NCBI GenBank assembly: GCA_964447015.1
Contig: CAYUQU010000041.1
Location: 1 to 27,508, forward strand
Length of the DNA: 27,508 nucleotides
Direction: 5' to 3'
Origin: Wandonia sp964447015
GTDB taxonomy: Bacteria > Bacteroidota > Bacteroidia > Flavobacteriales_D > Crocinitomicaceae
In this document: piece after piece, positions 8,280 to 15,967 of the stretch
Layout of the letters: each line of letters opens with the position of its first letter
How positions within the stretch are numbered: position 1 is the first letter of the stretch
Program-made: the position numbers and the translations under genes
Notes under the pieces: generated by a model
The model's database searches: none
The model's input: the letters and a program-made list of their open reading frames with translations, nothing else
What the model was told of the DNA's origin: nothing

Positions 8280-9347
8280 ATGAATTCATTCAATAAAGAC
8301 CAACGTTCAGCAAGAGAAGCCATAGAATATGCGCAATGGATAGCGTTTGGTCCAGTAGTTTTTCAAGTAGCTCGTTCGATGCGTAACCTTGGAATTATCG
8401 ACTCACTCATCAAAGGAGGTAGAAAAGGAAAAACATTGGAAGAAATTTCAAATGAAACAGGAATTTCAAACTACGGAGTTCGCGTATTGCTTGAGGCGGG
8501 ACTTGGAATGGGATTGGTACTTGAGAATGATGGAGTGTACACAGCTACAAAAACTTCATATTTGATAGTTAACGATGCAATGACAAAAGTAAACATGGAC
8601 TTTACTCATGATGTTAATTATCAAGGAACTTACTATTTGGAAGATGCCATAAGAACAGGAAAGCCAGTGGGACTTCAGGTTTTTGGTGAGTGGAACACTG
8701 TATACGAGGGACTTTCTCAAATGCCTGAAAAAGCAAAGGAAAGCTGGTTAAATTTTGATCACTTGTATTCAGATGACGCTTTTCCAGAAGTTTTTGATCA
8801 CGTATTCAAATACAATCCAAAAAGCATTCTTGACATAGGAGGAAATACGGGTAAAATTTCAATGAAATTTGCTAAACACAATCCCGATGTAGATATTACA
8901 ATGGTTGATTTACCAGGTCAAATTGAAATGGCTAAGAAAAACATTGATTCACACGGTTTGTTGCACCGAATCAACTTCCACGCGACAAACTTGTTGAATC
9001 CGGATAACAAATTACCTGAAGGTAAAGAAGCCATTTGGATGAGTCAATTCTTGGATTGTTTTTCAGATGATGAAATTGTTTCAATCTTGGAAAGATGTCA
9101 TGAAGCTGTTGCAGACAACGGGTATGTATACATTATGGAACCGTTCTGGGATAGACAACAACTTGAGGCATCTGCATTTGCACTACAGCAAACATCATTA
9201 TACTTTACAGCGATAGCTAATGGTAATAGTCAAATGTACGATTCAAGAGTGTTTTTTAAATTGGTTGAGAAAGCAGGATTTGAAATCGTAGATGTGATGG
9301 ACAATATCGGTATGTGTCAAACAGTATTAAGATTAAAGAAAAGATAG
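8280..9347 (+). CDS. SAM-dependent O-methyltransferase-like protein, tandem copy 1
   Basis: The 355-residue protein has an N-terminal helical/winged-helix region (about 1-110; LEEISNETGISNYGVRVLLEAG) that in this family mediates dimerisation. A class I Rossmann methyltransferase domain follows. Motif I is LDIGGNTGK at about 184-192, followed by VDLPGQ at 209-214, the VDLP signature of the Methyltransf_2 (plant/antibiotic O-methyltransferase) type. MSQFLDCFSDDE begins at 254. The substrate is unknown; relatives methylate phenolic small molecules. The start at 8280 gives exactly the length of the neighbouring paralogue, which begins 9 bases after this stop. No polyketide or pigment gene is adjacent to suggest a pathway. 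Confidence 0.85.
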   Translation: MNSFNKDQRSAREAIEYAQWIAFGPVVFQVARSMRNLGIIDSLIKGGRKGKTLEEISNETGISNYGVRVLLEAGLGMGLVLENDGVYTATKTSYLIVNDAMTKVNMDFTHDVNYQGTYYLEDAIRTGKPVGLQVFGEWNTVYEGLSQMPEKAKESWLNFDHLYSDDAFPEVFDHVFKYNPKSILDIGGNTGKISMKFAKHNPDVDITMVDLPGQIEMAKKNIDSHGLLHRINFHATNLLNPDNKLPEGKEAIWMSQFLDCFSDDEIVSILERCHEAVADNGYVYIMEPFWDRQQLEASAFALQQTSLYFTAIANGNSQMYDSRVFFKLVEKAGFEIVDVMDNIGMCQTVLRLKKR

Positions 9348-9356
9348 TCACTTCGT

Positions 9357-10424
9357 ATGAATACATTCAATAAGGATAAAAAAACAGCAGCAGAGATTTT
9401 CGAATATGCACAATGGATTTCTTTTGGACCGCTAATCTTCCAATCAGCTCGCGCTATGCGTAATTTGGGCATATTAGAAGCACTAATTAAAGGCGGAAAA
9501 AAAGGGATATCCTTATCTGAAATAGCTGAGAAAACCAATCTTCAAGAGTATGGTGTTCGCGTGTTGCTTGAAGCTGGAATTGGAATGGGACTTGTACACG
9601 AAGTTGACGGAATTTACACCGCATCTAAAGTCTCTTATTTGTTGCTAAATCACGAGCTTACGCGAGTGAATATGGATTTTACACACGATGTGAATTACTT
9701 AGGTGCTTATTATTTAGAAGATGCCATTCGAACTGGTAAACCTGAAGGATTAAAAGTATTTGGCGATTGGGCAACTGTTTACGAAGGATTAGCTCATTTA
9801 CCAGAAAAAATAAAGGAAAGTTGGTTCAATTTTGACCATATTTATTCGGATGACGCTTTTCCAGCTGCGTATAGACATATTTTTAAATATGAGCCTAAGC
9901 GTTTAATGGATATTGGTTGTAATACGGGTAAGATCTCAACAAAGTTCTTGCAATATCATCCCGATGTTCGAATTACAATGGTTGATTTACCAGGGCAAAT
10001 CGCAATGGCGAAGAAGAATATTGAAAAGACTGGACATTCTGATCGTGTTGAATATTTCCCTACAAACATGCTTGATTCAACAATCAAACTTCCAAAAGGT
10101 CATGATACCATTTGGATGAGTCAATTCTTGGATTGTTTTTCAGATGATGAAATTGTGTCAATCTTGGAAAGATGCCATGAAGCACTGGATGATGACGGAT
10201 ATGTGTATATCATGGAGCCTTTTTGGGATCGTCAAGAATTTGCCGCATCTGCATTTGCACTACAACAAACATCGTTGTATTTCACCGCAATAGCAAACGG
10301 TAATAGCCAAATGTATGATTCTCGGGTTTTCCTCAAGTTAATAGATAAAGCAGGTTTTAAAACTGAGGAAGTTATCGATGGAATTGGTTTGTGTCAGACT
10401 ATTTTGAGGTTGCAGAAGAAGTAG
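9357..10424 (+). CDS. SAM-dependent O-methyltransferase-like protein, tandem copy 2
   Basis: The 355-residue paralogue of the preceding gene aligns without gaps and is about two-thirds identical by eye. It has the same layout: N-terminal winged-helix region (LSEIAEKTNLQEYGVRVLLE), motif I MDIGCNTGK, VDLPGQ and MSQFLDCFSDDE. It differs in motif I (GCNTG against GGNTG) and across the N-terminal half. The C-terminal third is nearly unchanged, including GYVYIMEPFWDRQ and ALQQTSLYFTAIANGNSQM. A 49-base stretch is identical in DNA to copy 1. It probably shares one transcript with copy 1. The substrate is unknown; the two may form a heterodimer or act on related substrates. Confidence 0.85.
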   Translation: MNTFNKDKKTAAEIFEYAQWISFGPLIFQSARAMRNLGILEALIKGGKKGISLSEIAEKTNLQEYGVRVLLEAGIGMGLVHEVDGIYTASKVSYLLLNHELTRVNMDFTHDVNYLGAYYLEDAIRTGKPEGLKVFGDWATVYEGLAHLPEKIKESWFNFDHIYSDDAFPAAYRHIFKYEPKRLMDIGCNTGKISTKFLQYHPDVRITMVDLPGQIAMAKKNIEKTGHSDRVEYFPTNMLDSTIKLPKGHDTIWMSQFLDCFSDDEIVSILERCHEALDDDGYVYIMEPFWDRQEFAASAFALQQTSLYFTAIANGNSQMYDSRVFLKLIDKAGFKTEEVIDGIGLCQTILRLQKK

Positions 10425-10441
10425 TACTCTGTGATACGACA

Positions 10442-10501
10442 TTGCACATTAATTATTGTAGAGACGCGATTAATCACGACTCTACAATAATTAATGTGCA
10501 A
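10442..10501. repeat. 60-base near-perfect palindrome (REP/MITE-like)
   Basis: Two 22-base arms at 10442-10463 and 10480-10501 are perfect reverse complements. The 16-base centre, ACGCGATTAATCACGA, is itself nearly symmetrical around GATTAATC. The inner part (GTAGAGACGCGATTAATC) resembles short dispersed palindromes seen in intergenic DNA of many bacteria. It fills the gap between two convergent genes. No T run follows on either strand, so it is not a standard terminator, although the hairpin could protect 3' ends. Confidence 0.85.
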
Positions 10502-10508
10502 CCGAAAT

Positions 10509-10985
10509 CTAATGAAAATACATATCTAGTTCCTCTACATTTTCTGGATCAACGTAAAACGCCCTAAACATTACATCTAATTTGTCTAGGGGTTTATAGA
10601 TGTGAATCAAAAAAATATTATCAGGCAATTCTGTTAATTCAACGGATATTTGATCGGCTGCAATGTAAAAATAAGTAGTTCTATAACCTTGCTCGTCATC
10701 TTTTATTTTGACTCCGCGAATTGTGCCACGTGCGTAAAGTGAAAAGAGACTTGCTCGCTCGTTGGTTGAAATGGTTGCCATACCGTCTTGAATCCATAAA
10801 TAGTTACTGTATGGATGCAGTCCATAACGATGACGTTCACCCGGAGCCCAAACAGAGTCGAGTGAGAAAAAAGCGTCTTGTAGTGTGATTTCATTTTTTT
10901 GAACTTGCTCCTTATTCGTTTGTGCAAAAGAGAAACTCAAAAGAAAAAAATAAGATAGAATGAATAATGTAACTTTGTTTCCCAT
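10509..10985 (-). CDS. Exported protein of unknown function
   Basis: The 158-residue protein starts with a signal peptide (MGNKVTLFILSYFFLLSFSF, cleavage after FAQ). The mature part is about 136 residues, mixed alpha/beta, with aromatic stretches such as RHRYGLHPYSNYLWIQDG. I do not recognise a domain. No cysteine follows the signal peptide, so it is not an obvious lipoprotein. It lies 33 bases downstream of the beta-barrel-like gene in the same direction, suggesting co-transcription and a shared envelope role. Confidence 0.75.
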   Translation of the reverse strand: MGNKVTLFILSYFFLLSFSFAQTNKEQVQKNEITLQDAFFSLDSVWAPGERHRYGLHPYSNYLWIQDGMATISTNERASLFSLYARGTIRGVKIKDDEQGYRTTYFYIAADQISVELTELPDNIFLIHIYKPLDKLDVMFRAFYVDPENVEELDMYFH

Positions 10986-11018
10986 AGCGTAGAGGATTAA
11001 CTAGCTACAATTTACGAA

Positions 11019-12053
11019 TTATTTTTTATTTTTTTTCGGTTTTTCTTTAAATCGATAGCCTGCAACTATACGTACGTCAAAAAAATACTCTTGAAACCTT
11101 ATGTTTTTAATGTTGATGCGACGAAATTGAAATTCTCCCGATAGATTTAAGAACCATTTAGTTTTCTGTACTCCCACAACCATCATTAAATCGGTTCGTG
11201 TGCTTAGTCCCAAAAAACTTCTTGAATTGGTAGGCGTTTCATACGATTTCACTTGTAGTAAAGGACCAAAGCCTGCTAGTATCGCTCCTTGAAACCAGTC
11301 TTTTCTGTATACATAAGCTAGCCCCGGAATAGTTCCCAATTCAAAAGAACCTAACTGTATGGCGTTTGAGTTGTCAATAGAGTCTGTTCGTTGGAAGTCG
11401 GCTAATAAAAAATCCCGGTCATTATTTACGGAAATTCCTCCTAGATAACCATAAATATAAGGACTGAAAGTCGATCTCTTAAAATCACCTACTATTCCTT
11501 GTGCAGCTTTGAGATTAAAATTTTTCTTGAGAAAATAACGCATGTGTAATCCTGTTGTTGCAGTAGCATAGTTTGGGTGAATGCCATGTTTTGTCGGAAT
11601 AAATGCCGTGTCCACACTTTGTTGGTCGAGATATGCAAAACCCTGAAAGTATTTGATGTCAAAAGCAAAGTTGACGCGCTTTATAGCAAAACCAAGGTCA
11701 AGATTAAAGTAGTTTGATTTTCCGTATTCATTTACATTCAAAGTGTTGACGGGTAGTTTGAAAGTTAACCCTAAGCGAACGCCTAAAAAGTGAATTCCAG
11801 TTTGTAACACAAAAGGGGTGTTAGGAATCATATTCACTTTCCCCATATTGTCATAATTAAGTCTATACGACAAATGTGTACTATTAAAACCTGTTGCCAC
11901 ATCAATTATCCAACGGCGTTTATAAAGTTCATAAGCAGCGGAAGTGTCAGTCGAATTAAAAAGGTTTGTTTTCCTATTATTTTGAGAATAAGCGGACGGC
12001 ATCAACATCAAAATGGTAATCGCAATTAGAATAATGTGAACAAAATACTTCAA
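11019..12053 (-). CDS. Outer-membrane beta-barrel-like protein (resembles DUF4421)
   Basis: The 344-residue protein has a signal peptide (IILIAITILMLMPSAYSQ) and many alternating amphipathic strands (LSYRLNYDNM, FVLQTGIHFLGVRLGLTF, FLNLSGEFQFRRI, FFDVRIVAGYRF), as in outer-membrane barrels. The pattern resembles DUF4421 proteins of Bacteroidota; I hold that family name with moderate confidence. The predicted start is TTG at 12053, because the only nearby ATG codons (residues 16 and 18) would cut the signal peptide. It lies upstream of the exported protein gene, and its function is unknown. The C-terminus is unusually basic (KEKPKKNKK) rather than ending in an aromatic residue. Confidence 0.72.
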   Translation of the reverse strand: MKYFVHIILIAITILMLMPSAYSQNNRKTNLFNSTDTSAAYELYKRRWIIDVATGFNSTHLSYRLNYDNMGKVNMIPNTPFVLQTGIHFLGVRLGLTFKLPVNTLNVNEYGKSNYFNLDLGFAIKRVNFAFDIKYFQGFAYLDQQSVDTAFIPTKHGIHPNYATATTGLHMRYFLKKNFNLKAAQGIVGDFKRSTFSPYIYGYLGGISVNNDRDFLLADFQRTDSIDNSNAIQLGSFELGTIPGLAYVYRKDWFQGAILAGFGPLLQVKSYETPTNSRSFLGLSTRTDLMMVVGVQKTKWFLNLSGEFQFRRINIKNIRFQEYFFDVRIVAGYRFKEKPKKNKK

Positions 12054-12139
12054 AATACCTTTTATTTGTAACGAAATTAATGGTTTTTTGGTACAGGAAA
12101 ACTAACTTTACCGCGAATACATGAACATACCATTGTTGA

Positions 12140-12925
12140 ATGAAGAAATTATATAAATATTTACTCAATAAATTACCGAGACCACTTTTAATTCGATTAA
12201 GTTACGTATTCAAACGTATCGCACCCGTTGTGTACAAAGGGGATAATGTAGAATGTCCTGTTTGTGGTCGTTCGTTTCGCAAGTTTTTGTCATACGGCTC
12301 TGCTGTGGCGCATCGTGAGAATGTACTTTGTCCGTATGATTTGACTTTGGAACGCCATCGATTGATGTGGTTATATCTTACAAATAAGTCGTCTTTTTTC
12401 ACAGACGACAATTTGGATGTATTGCATATAGCTCCAGAACAGTGTTTTTTACCTTACTTCAAAAAGCAAGCAAACTTAAATTACCTTACTGGAGATTTAG
12501 AGTCGCCAATTGCAGATCTTCACTTTGATTTGCACCACATTCCTTTAGATGATAACAAGTTTGATGTGATTTTCTGCAACCATGTATTGGAACATGTAGA
12601 GGATGACCGCCAATGTATGAGCGAATTATTCCGTGTAATGAAACCAGGCGGGTGGGGAATTTTTCAAGTACCATTGGACACAACTAGAGAGGTCACATAT
12701 GAAGATAAAAGCATTGTGTCTCCAGAGGAAAGAGAGAAGCATTTTTGGCAAAAAGATCACGTACGCCTTTTTGGATTAGATTACCCGAAAAAATTGCAAG
12801 CAGTTGGATTTGATGTAGAAGAGTACAATCCAAAGATCGAAATTGAAGCAAAAAATCTAGAGCGTTACAGATTAAACCCCAACGAAATTTTGTATATTTT
12901 GAGAAAGCCTGAGGCTATCAATTGA
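12140..12925 (+). CDS. Class I SAM-dependent methyltransferase with an N-terminal cysteine cluster
   Basis: The 261-residue protein has a cysteine cluster at C39, C42 and C64 (CPVCG, then VLCPYD), which resembles a zinc-ribbon-like element. A Methyltransf_11-type domain follows. Motif I is degenerate (VLHIAPEQCF), but FDVIFCNHVLEHVEDD and LFRVMKPGGWGIFQVPLD are the clear motif II-III region. Such proteins often sit in glycan or lipid modification loci; the substrate here is unknown. It is divergent from the barrel-like gene, and the peroxidase gene starts 6 bases after its stop, so the two are probably co-transcribed although no functional link is obvious. Confidence 0.82.
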   Translation: MKKLYKYLLNKLPRPLLIRLSYVFKRIAPVVYKGDNVECPVCGRSFRKFLSYGSAVAHRENVLCPYDLTLERHRLMWLYLTNKSSFFTDDNLDVLHIAPEQCFLPYFKKQANLNYLTGDLESPIADLHFDLHHIPLDDNKFDVIFCNHVLEHVEDDRQCMSELFRVMKPGGWGIFQVPLDTTREVTYEDKSIVSPEEREKHFWQKDHVRLFGLDYPKKLQAVGFDVEEYNPKIEIEAKNLERYRLNPNEILYILRKPEAIN

Positions 12926-12931
12926 TGAGAA

Positions 12932-13903
12932 ATGAAAAGTAAACAATTGACATGGTGGTGTATAAATCTTCCCGCTTTGTGTGTATGTTTACTCGTTGTT
13001 ATAGGCTGCAATCAGCAATCAATTAAATATCCCGTAGTTGTTCATCCAGACGATAATCCACTGACTCCTGAGAAAGTAGAGTTAGGCAGAAAACTGTTTT
13101 TTGATACGCGACTCAGCACCGACAATTCCGTGTCATGTGCAACATGTCATCAGCCTGACAGAGCTTTTACAGATAATTTGCCTTTTTCAGACGGAGTGCA
13201 TGGGCGAAAATCACTGCGAAATGCTCCGACACTGATTAATGTGGCATATCAACCGCATTTTATGTTTGAAGCGGAACTTAAAACCCTCGAAATGCAGGTC
13301 GTTGTGCCCATTACCGATTTGAATGAAATGGGATTTGAGAAAATCAGTGAGTTGGTTGATAAGTTGAGTGAAATCCCTGATTATCAAGAACTGGCACAGG
13401 CTGCATTTAATCGCCCGTTTGATGTGTGGGTACTCACGCGTTCCTTATCTGCTTTTCAACGCACATTAACTGCTTGGGATAGCGAGTTTGACCGTTTTTA
13501 TTTTGAAAATAAACCGATGAACCCCTCAGCGGAGCGTGGATATAAGATTTTTTCCGAAAAACTTTACTGTGTTGAATGTCATCCTGCACCATTTTTCACC
13601 ACGTTTGAGTTAGCGTCAAATGGGTTAGGAGATACCTTGGACGGAGGAAGATACCGTGTAACAGGAAAAATGGAAGATTTCGGTTCGTTTAAAACACCAT
13701 CACTTAAAAATATAACCAAAACTTCCCCATACATGCACAATGGCTCGATTTCTGATCTTGAAAAGGCGATTGAATATTATGCGAAAGGTGGAGATGGCGG
13801 CAAGAATCAATCCCCTATTATTGTGCCGTTTACATTGAGTGGGGAGGAGAAAAAGGATTTGCTTGCTTTTTTTGAGGCGCTTAGTACTGGTTTGGTGGAG
13901 TAG
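12932..13903 (+). CDS. Di-haem cytochrome c peroxidase (CcpA/MauG family), probable lipoprotein
   Basis: The 323-residue protein has a hydrophobic N-terminus ending in a lipobox-like VVIGC at about residue 26, so it is probably a lipoprotein. Two c-type haem motifs are visible: CATCH at 69-73 and CVECH at 213-217. Family segments include NPLTPEKVELGRKLFFDTRL before the first haem, FMFEAELKTLEMQV, and MHNGSISDLEKAIEYY near the end. Such enzymes reduce hydrogen peroxide in the periplasm using electrons from small cytochromes, or act as MauG-like oxidases. The length is normal for the family. It lies between a methyltransferase gene and an unknown secreted-protein gene in the same direction. Confidence 0.92.
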   Translation: MKSKQLTWWCINLPALCVCLLVVIGCNQQSIKYPVVVHPDDNPLTPEKVELGRKLFFDTRLSTDNSVSCATCHQPDRAFTDNLPFSDGVHGRKSLRNAPTLINVAYQPHFMFEAELKTLEMQVVVPITDLNEMGFEKISELVDKLSEIPDYQELAQAAFNRPFDVWVLTRSLSAFQRTLTAWDSEFDRFYFENKPMNPSAERGYKIFSEKLYCVECHPAPFFTTFELASNGLGDTLDGGRYRVTGKMEDFGSFKTPSLKNITKTSPYMHNGSISDLEKAIEYYAKGGDGGKNQSPIIVPFTLSGEEKKDLLAFFEALSTGLVE

Positions 13904-13934
13904 GTTTTTAAATTTATATGATAAATTAAGCTAG

Positions 13935-14717
13935 ATGATTTCTCTCATAAGAATATGCGCGATTTTACTGATTACTGTATTAATCACTCCGATTAATGCT
14001 CAGACATTTAATTGCGAAGAATATTACAACGAATACTGTTCGCAATTAGTCAATAAGAAAGACCAAGAATTTAGGGTGTTGGATTTTAATGGTAAGAAAG
14101 CAATTAGCCATGGTTGCCTAAATGATTTGGTTGCATTTTGTGAAGGAGTAGAAGAAGCATTAATGAGAGAAAAATTGGTTATCAAATCTATTGGTGACCC
14201 TAATCTTGCCAGTCAATGTTTGATTTATTCTTATGAACGTTTTGGAGTAAGTTTAGTTTTTACGGGGGATATAATAGATGATCAAGGTATAAAAGATGAA
14301 AATGCAGGATTTAATTTCATTATGAGAAAGCGAATTCTAACTGAATTAGGAGAAGATGTTTACAACGAAATGGGAGTAATTGATTCAACTTGGTTAGAAA
14401 TTGATGAAGAACAAATTAATGAAGTATTCAAAGATGTTAAATATGTACTATTAAACGATTCAACGGCTTTTGTCAGCTTCAATATTGAGAACATTGAAAA
14501 GTCTAAATATGGCCATTTGAGAGGGGTTAAATTGATGGATGGACGGGGTAGGGTAGATTCAGAAAATGGGGATTTTTACAATGGAGTACAAATTTCATTG
14601 AGAGGAGACAGAGAAAAAAAAGGTTATGTCAGAATTGTTTTTGCTGACTACGACAACCCGAATTTTTGTCAAACTAGATTCAAACAAATCTATACGGTTC
14701 CAATTAATGTCAAGTAG
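13935..14717 (+). CDS. Secreted protein of unknown function
   Basis: The 260-residue protein has a signal peptide (ISLIRICAILLITVLITPIN, cleavage after NAQ). The mature protein begins with a cysteine-containing stretch (FNCEEYYNEYC) and has further cysteines (HGCLNDLVAFC, SQCLIY, NFCQTRF), which could form disulfides in the periplasm or outside the cell. The middle is acidic and mixed alpha/beta. I do not recognise a domain. It lies 31 bases after the peroxidase gene. Its coding sequence seems more AT-rich than its upstream neighbours, which could mean later acquisition, but this is only an impression. Confidence 0.75.
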   Translation: MISLIRICAILLITVLITPINAQTFNCEEYYNEYCSQLVNKKDQEFRVLDFNGKKAISHGCLNDLVAFCEGVEEALMREKLVIKSIGDPNLASQCLIYSYERFGVSLVFTGDIIDDQGIKDENAGFNFIMRKRILTELGEDVYNEMGVIDSTWLEIDEEQINEVFKDVKYVLLNDSTAFVSFNIENIEKSKYGHLRGVKLMDGRGRVDSENGDFYNGVQISLRGDREKKGYVRIVFADYDNPNFCQTRFKQIYTVPINVK

Positions 14718-14739
14718 CTCGAATGTGGTTGATTAATTT

Positions 14740-15450
14740 CTATTTTTTAATGCATCGAACTGAGAATCCATGACCTGCGGTGCTAACGTTCATATATAAC
14801 TCACTGCTATTATAACTAATCCCAGGATTCCATATATACATCTCATCTCGATAAGTGGCACTCCAAAAATTAGTGCTGGCACCAATCATTTCGAATAAAC
14901 CAAATCCATAACGGTATCCACAAGGTAATGCTGTGAAGCCCACTTCGTTTGTGCCATTTTTATCATTTTTCCATCCTTCGATGCTTTTCAATTTATCTCC
15001 AGCAACAGCTAAACCACCTAAATAGTTAGCTAGTTCTAACCAATCTTTTTCATAAGGAATGCGCCAACCTTTTGGTGCTAGACCTCTAGGGTCGCTAAGG
15101 GCGTGGTAGTTATAAAGCTTCCCATACTTCTCACCATTGGCGGGGTCATTATTGTAATAACACCAACCTGGTTTATAAGTTAAAAAAGCGTTGAGCCATT
15201 CTTCGTCAGACTCAAGATAGGGTATAGGTTCGCCGTTGAGGAAGTTCTCTACGTTCAAGTTCTCTGCCATCCATACTTGTTTTCCTATTTGAACTTCTTG
15301 ATATATATTCGGTTGTGAGTCATCCAAAAGGGAGTTATTGTTTTCTTCGTCAGTATTCGAAGTTATTTTATTATTCTCTGTGTAATTCCATGCTGTCATT
15401 ACCATAAAGGAAGTTAGTAGTGTCACGAAAATTAAGCTTACTTTTTTCAT
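14740..15450 (-). CDS. FISUMP-domain secreted protein
   Basis: The 236-residue protein has an N-terminal hydrophobic segment (about 4-20) that should act as a signal peptide. Most of the remainder is a FISUMP domain (Fibrobacter succinogenes major paralogous domain, TIGR02145 type). The hallmarks are in order: VQIGKQVWMAENLNV (53-67), YGKLYNYHA (109-117), GWRIPYEKDWLEL (128-140), WSATY, and the C-terminal GFSVRCIKK. These proteins are surface or secreted in Bacteroidota and Fibrobacterota, with no defined biochemical role. The gene stands alone and converges on the unknown secreted-protein gene with 22 bases between stops. Confidence 0.9.
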   Translation of the reverse strand: MKKVSLIFVTLLTSFMVMTAWNYTENNKITSNTDEENNNSLLDDSQPNIYQEVQIGKQVWMAENLNVENFLNGEPIPYLESDEEWLNAFLTYKPGWCYYNNDPANGEKYGKLYNYHALSDPRGLAPKGWRIPYEKDWLELANYLGGLAVAGDKLKSIEGWKNDKNGTNEVGFTALPCGYRYGFGLFEMIGASTNFWSATYRDEMYIWNPGISYNSSELYMNVSTAGHGFSVRCIKK

Positions 15451-15686
15451 AATTGTTGATTTTTTGTAATTATGGTCTTATCTCATTGTCTCCTAGACTA
15501 ATTAAGTCTAATGTTTTGATAGTATGTATACTTACGGAGAATTTAGAGTCTCATAATCAAATATAAATAATTATATGAAAAAATTGATAAATAGGGAGTA
15601 GGTATTTGTTGTTATTCGAGAAAGGGAATATGATTTCAATTATTGTGTCATTAGAATACCTCAACCATAGTATGTATACATTGCTG

Positions 15687-15739
15687 TCCGATAAAAGTCG
15701 GATAGATCTCCCTCTGTGGTCGAGATGAGAGGGGGGGGG
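15687..15739. repeat. Degenerate palindromic repeat fragment with a nine-G run
   Basis: TCCGA at 15687-15691 pairs with TCGGA at 15698-15702. Nearby, ATCTC at 15706-15710 pairs with GAGAT at 15722-15726, and CCTCT pairs with AGAGG. The string AGATCTCCCTC...GTCGAGATGA resembles dispersed intergenic repeats common in this phylum. The block ends in nine consecutive G (15731-15739), unusual in this AT-rich DNA. Confidence 0.5.
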
Positions 15740-15878
15740 ATTAGCGATATGATATTGTCTAAATTCAACGATAGTCACCTGGAATACCTGTCTGACTGAC
15801 GCAGAACAGTCAGGAAATGAGAGGTCCCATATTTTATAGAACAATATTGATTTAATGCCTAAAGAAAACCCCACACAG

Positions 15879-15909
15879 TTTGCTAATTCCAAAACATTCA
15901 CTATCTTTG
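15879..15909 (+). promoter_or_regulatory. Promoter of the rpsP-rimM-trmN6 cluster
   Basis: TTTG at 15879-15882, a 19-base spacer and TATCTTTG at 15902-15909 match the Bacteroidota consensus completely. Transcription would start near 15913, leaving a leader of about 55 bases before the rpsP ATG. Confidence 0.82.
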
Positions 15910-15938
15910 CACCCTTAAATAAATTTTTATTATTAACC

Positions 15939-15953
15939 GGAGTTTCGTACTCC
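15939..15953 (+). promoter_or_regulatory. Small hairpin in the rpsP leader
   Basis: GGAGT at 15939-15943 pairs with ACTCC at 15949-15953 around the loop TTCGT, inside the predicted leader and 14 bases before the ATG. It could influence translation of S16 or be incidental; the sequence alone does not decide. Confidence 0.35.
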
Positions 15954-15967
15954 AACCAATAAACAGT

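Larger units (their letters stand above)
15451..15967. other. Long intergenic region with degenerate palindromes and the rpsP promoter
   Basis: The stretch separates divergent genes. It holds a small inverted repeat TAGACT/AGTCTA at 15494-15510 upstream of the FISUMP gene. A fragmentary palindromic block at 15687-15739 ends in nine G, and a CTGACTG/CAGTCAG hairpin lies near 15793-15815. The rpsP promoter and a leader hairpin lie at the right end. I see no tRNA or credible small gene. Confidence 0.6.

Noticed and set aside
10442..10501. Reading the long palindrome as a bidirectional terminator
   Set aside because: No T run follows on either strand and the stem is far longer than needed; the repeat interpretation is better, although a 3'-end role is not excluded.
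12140..14717. The methyltransferase-peroxidase-unknown run as a methylamine-dehydrogenase (MauG) type maturation system
   Set aside because: There is no mau structural gene or quinoprotein nearby, and di-haem peroxidases of this type are widespread alone.
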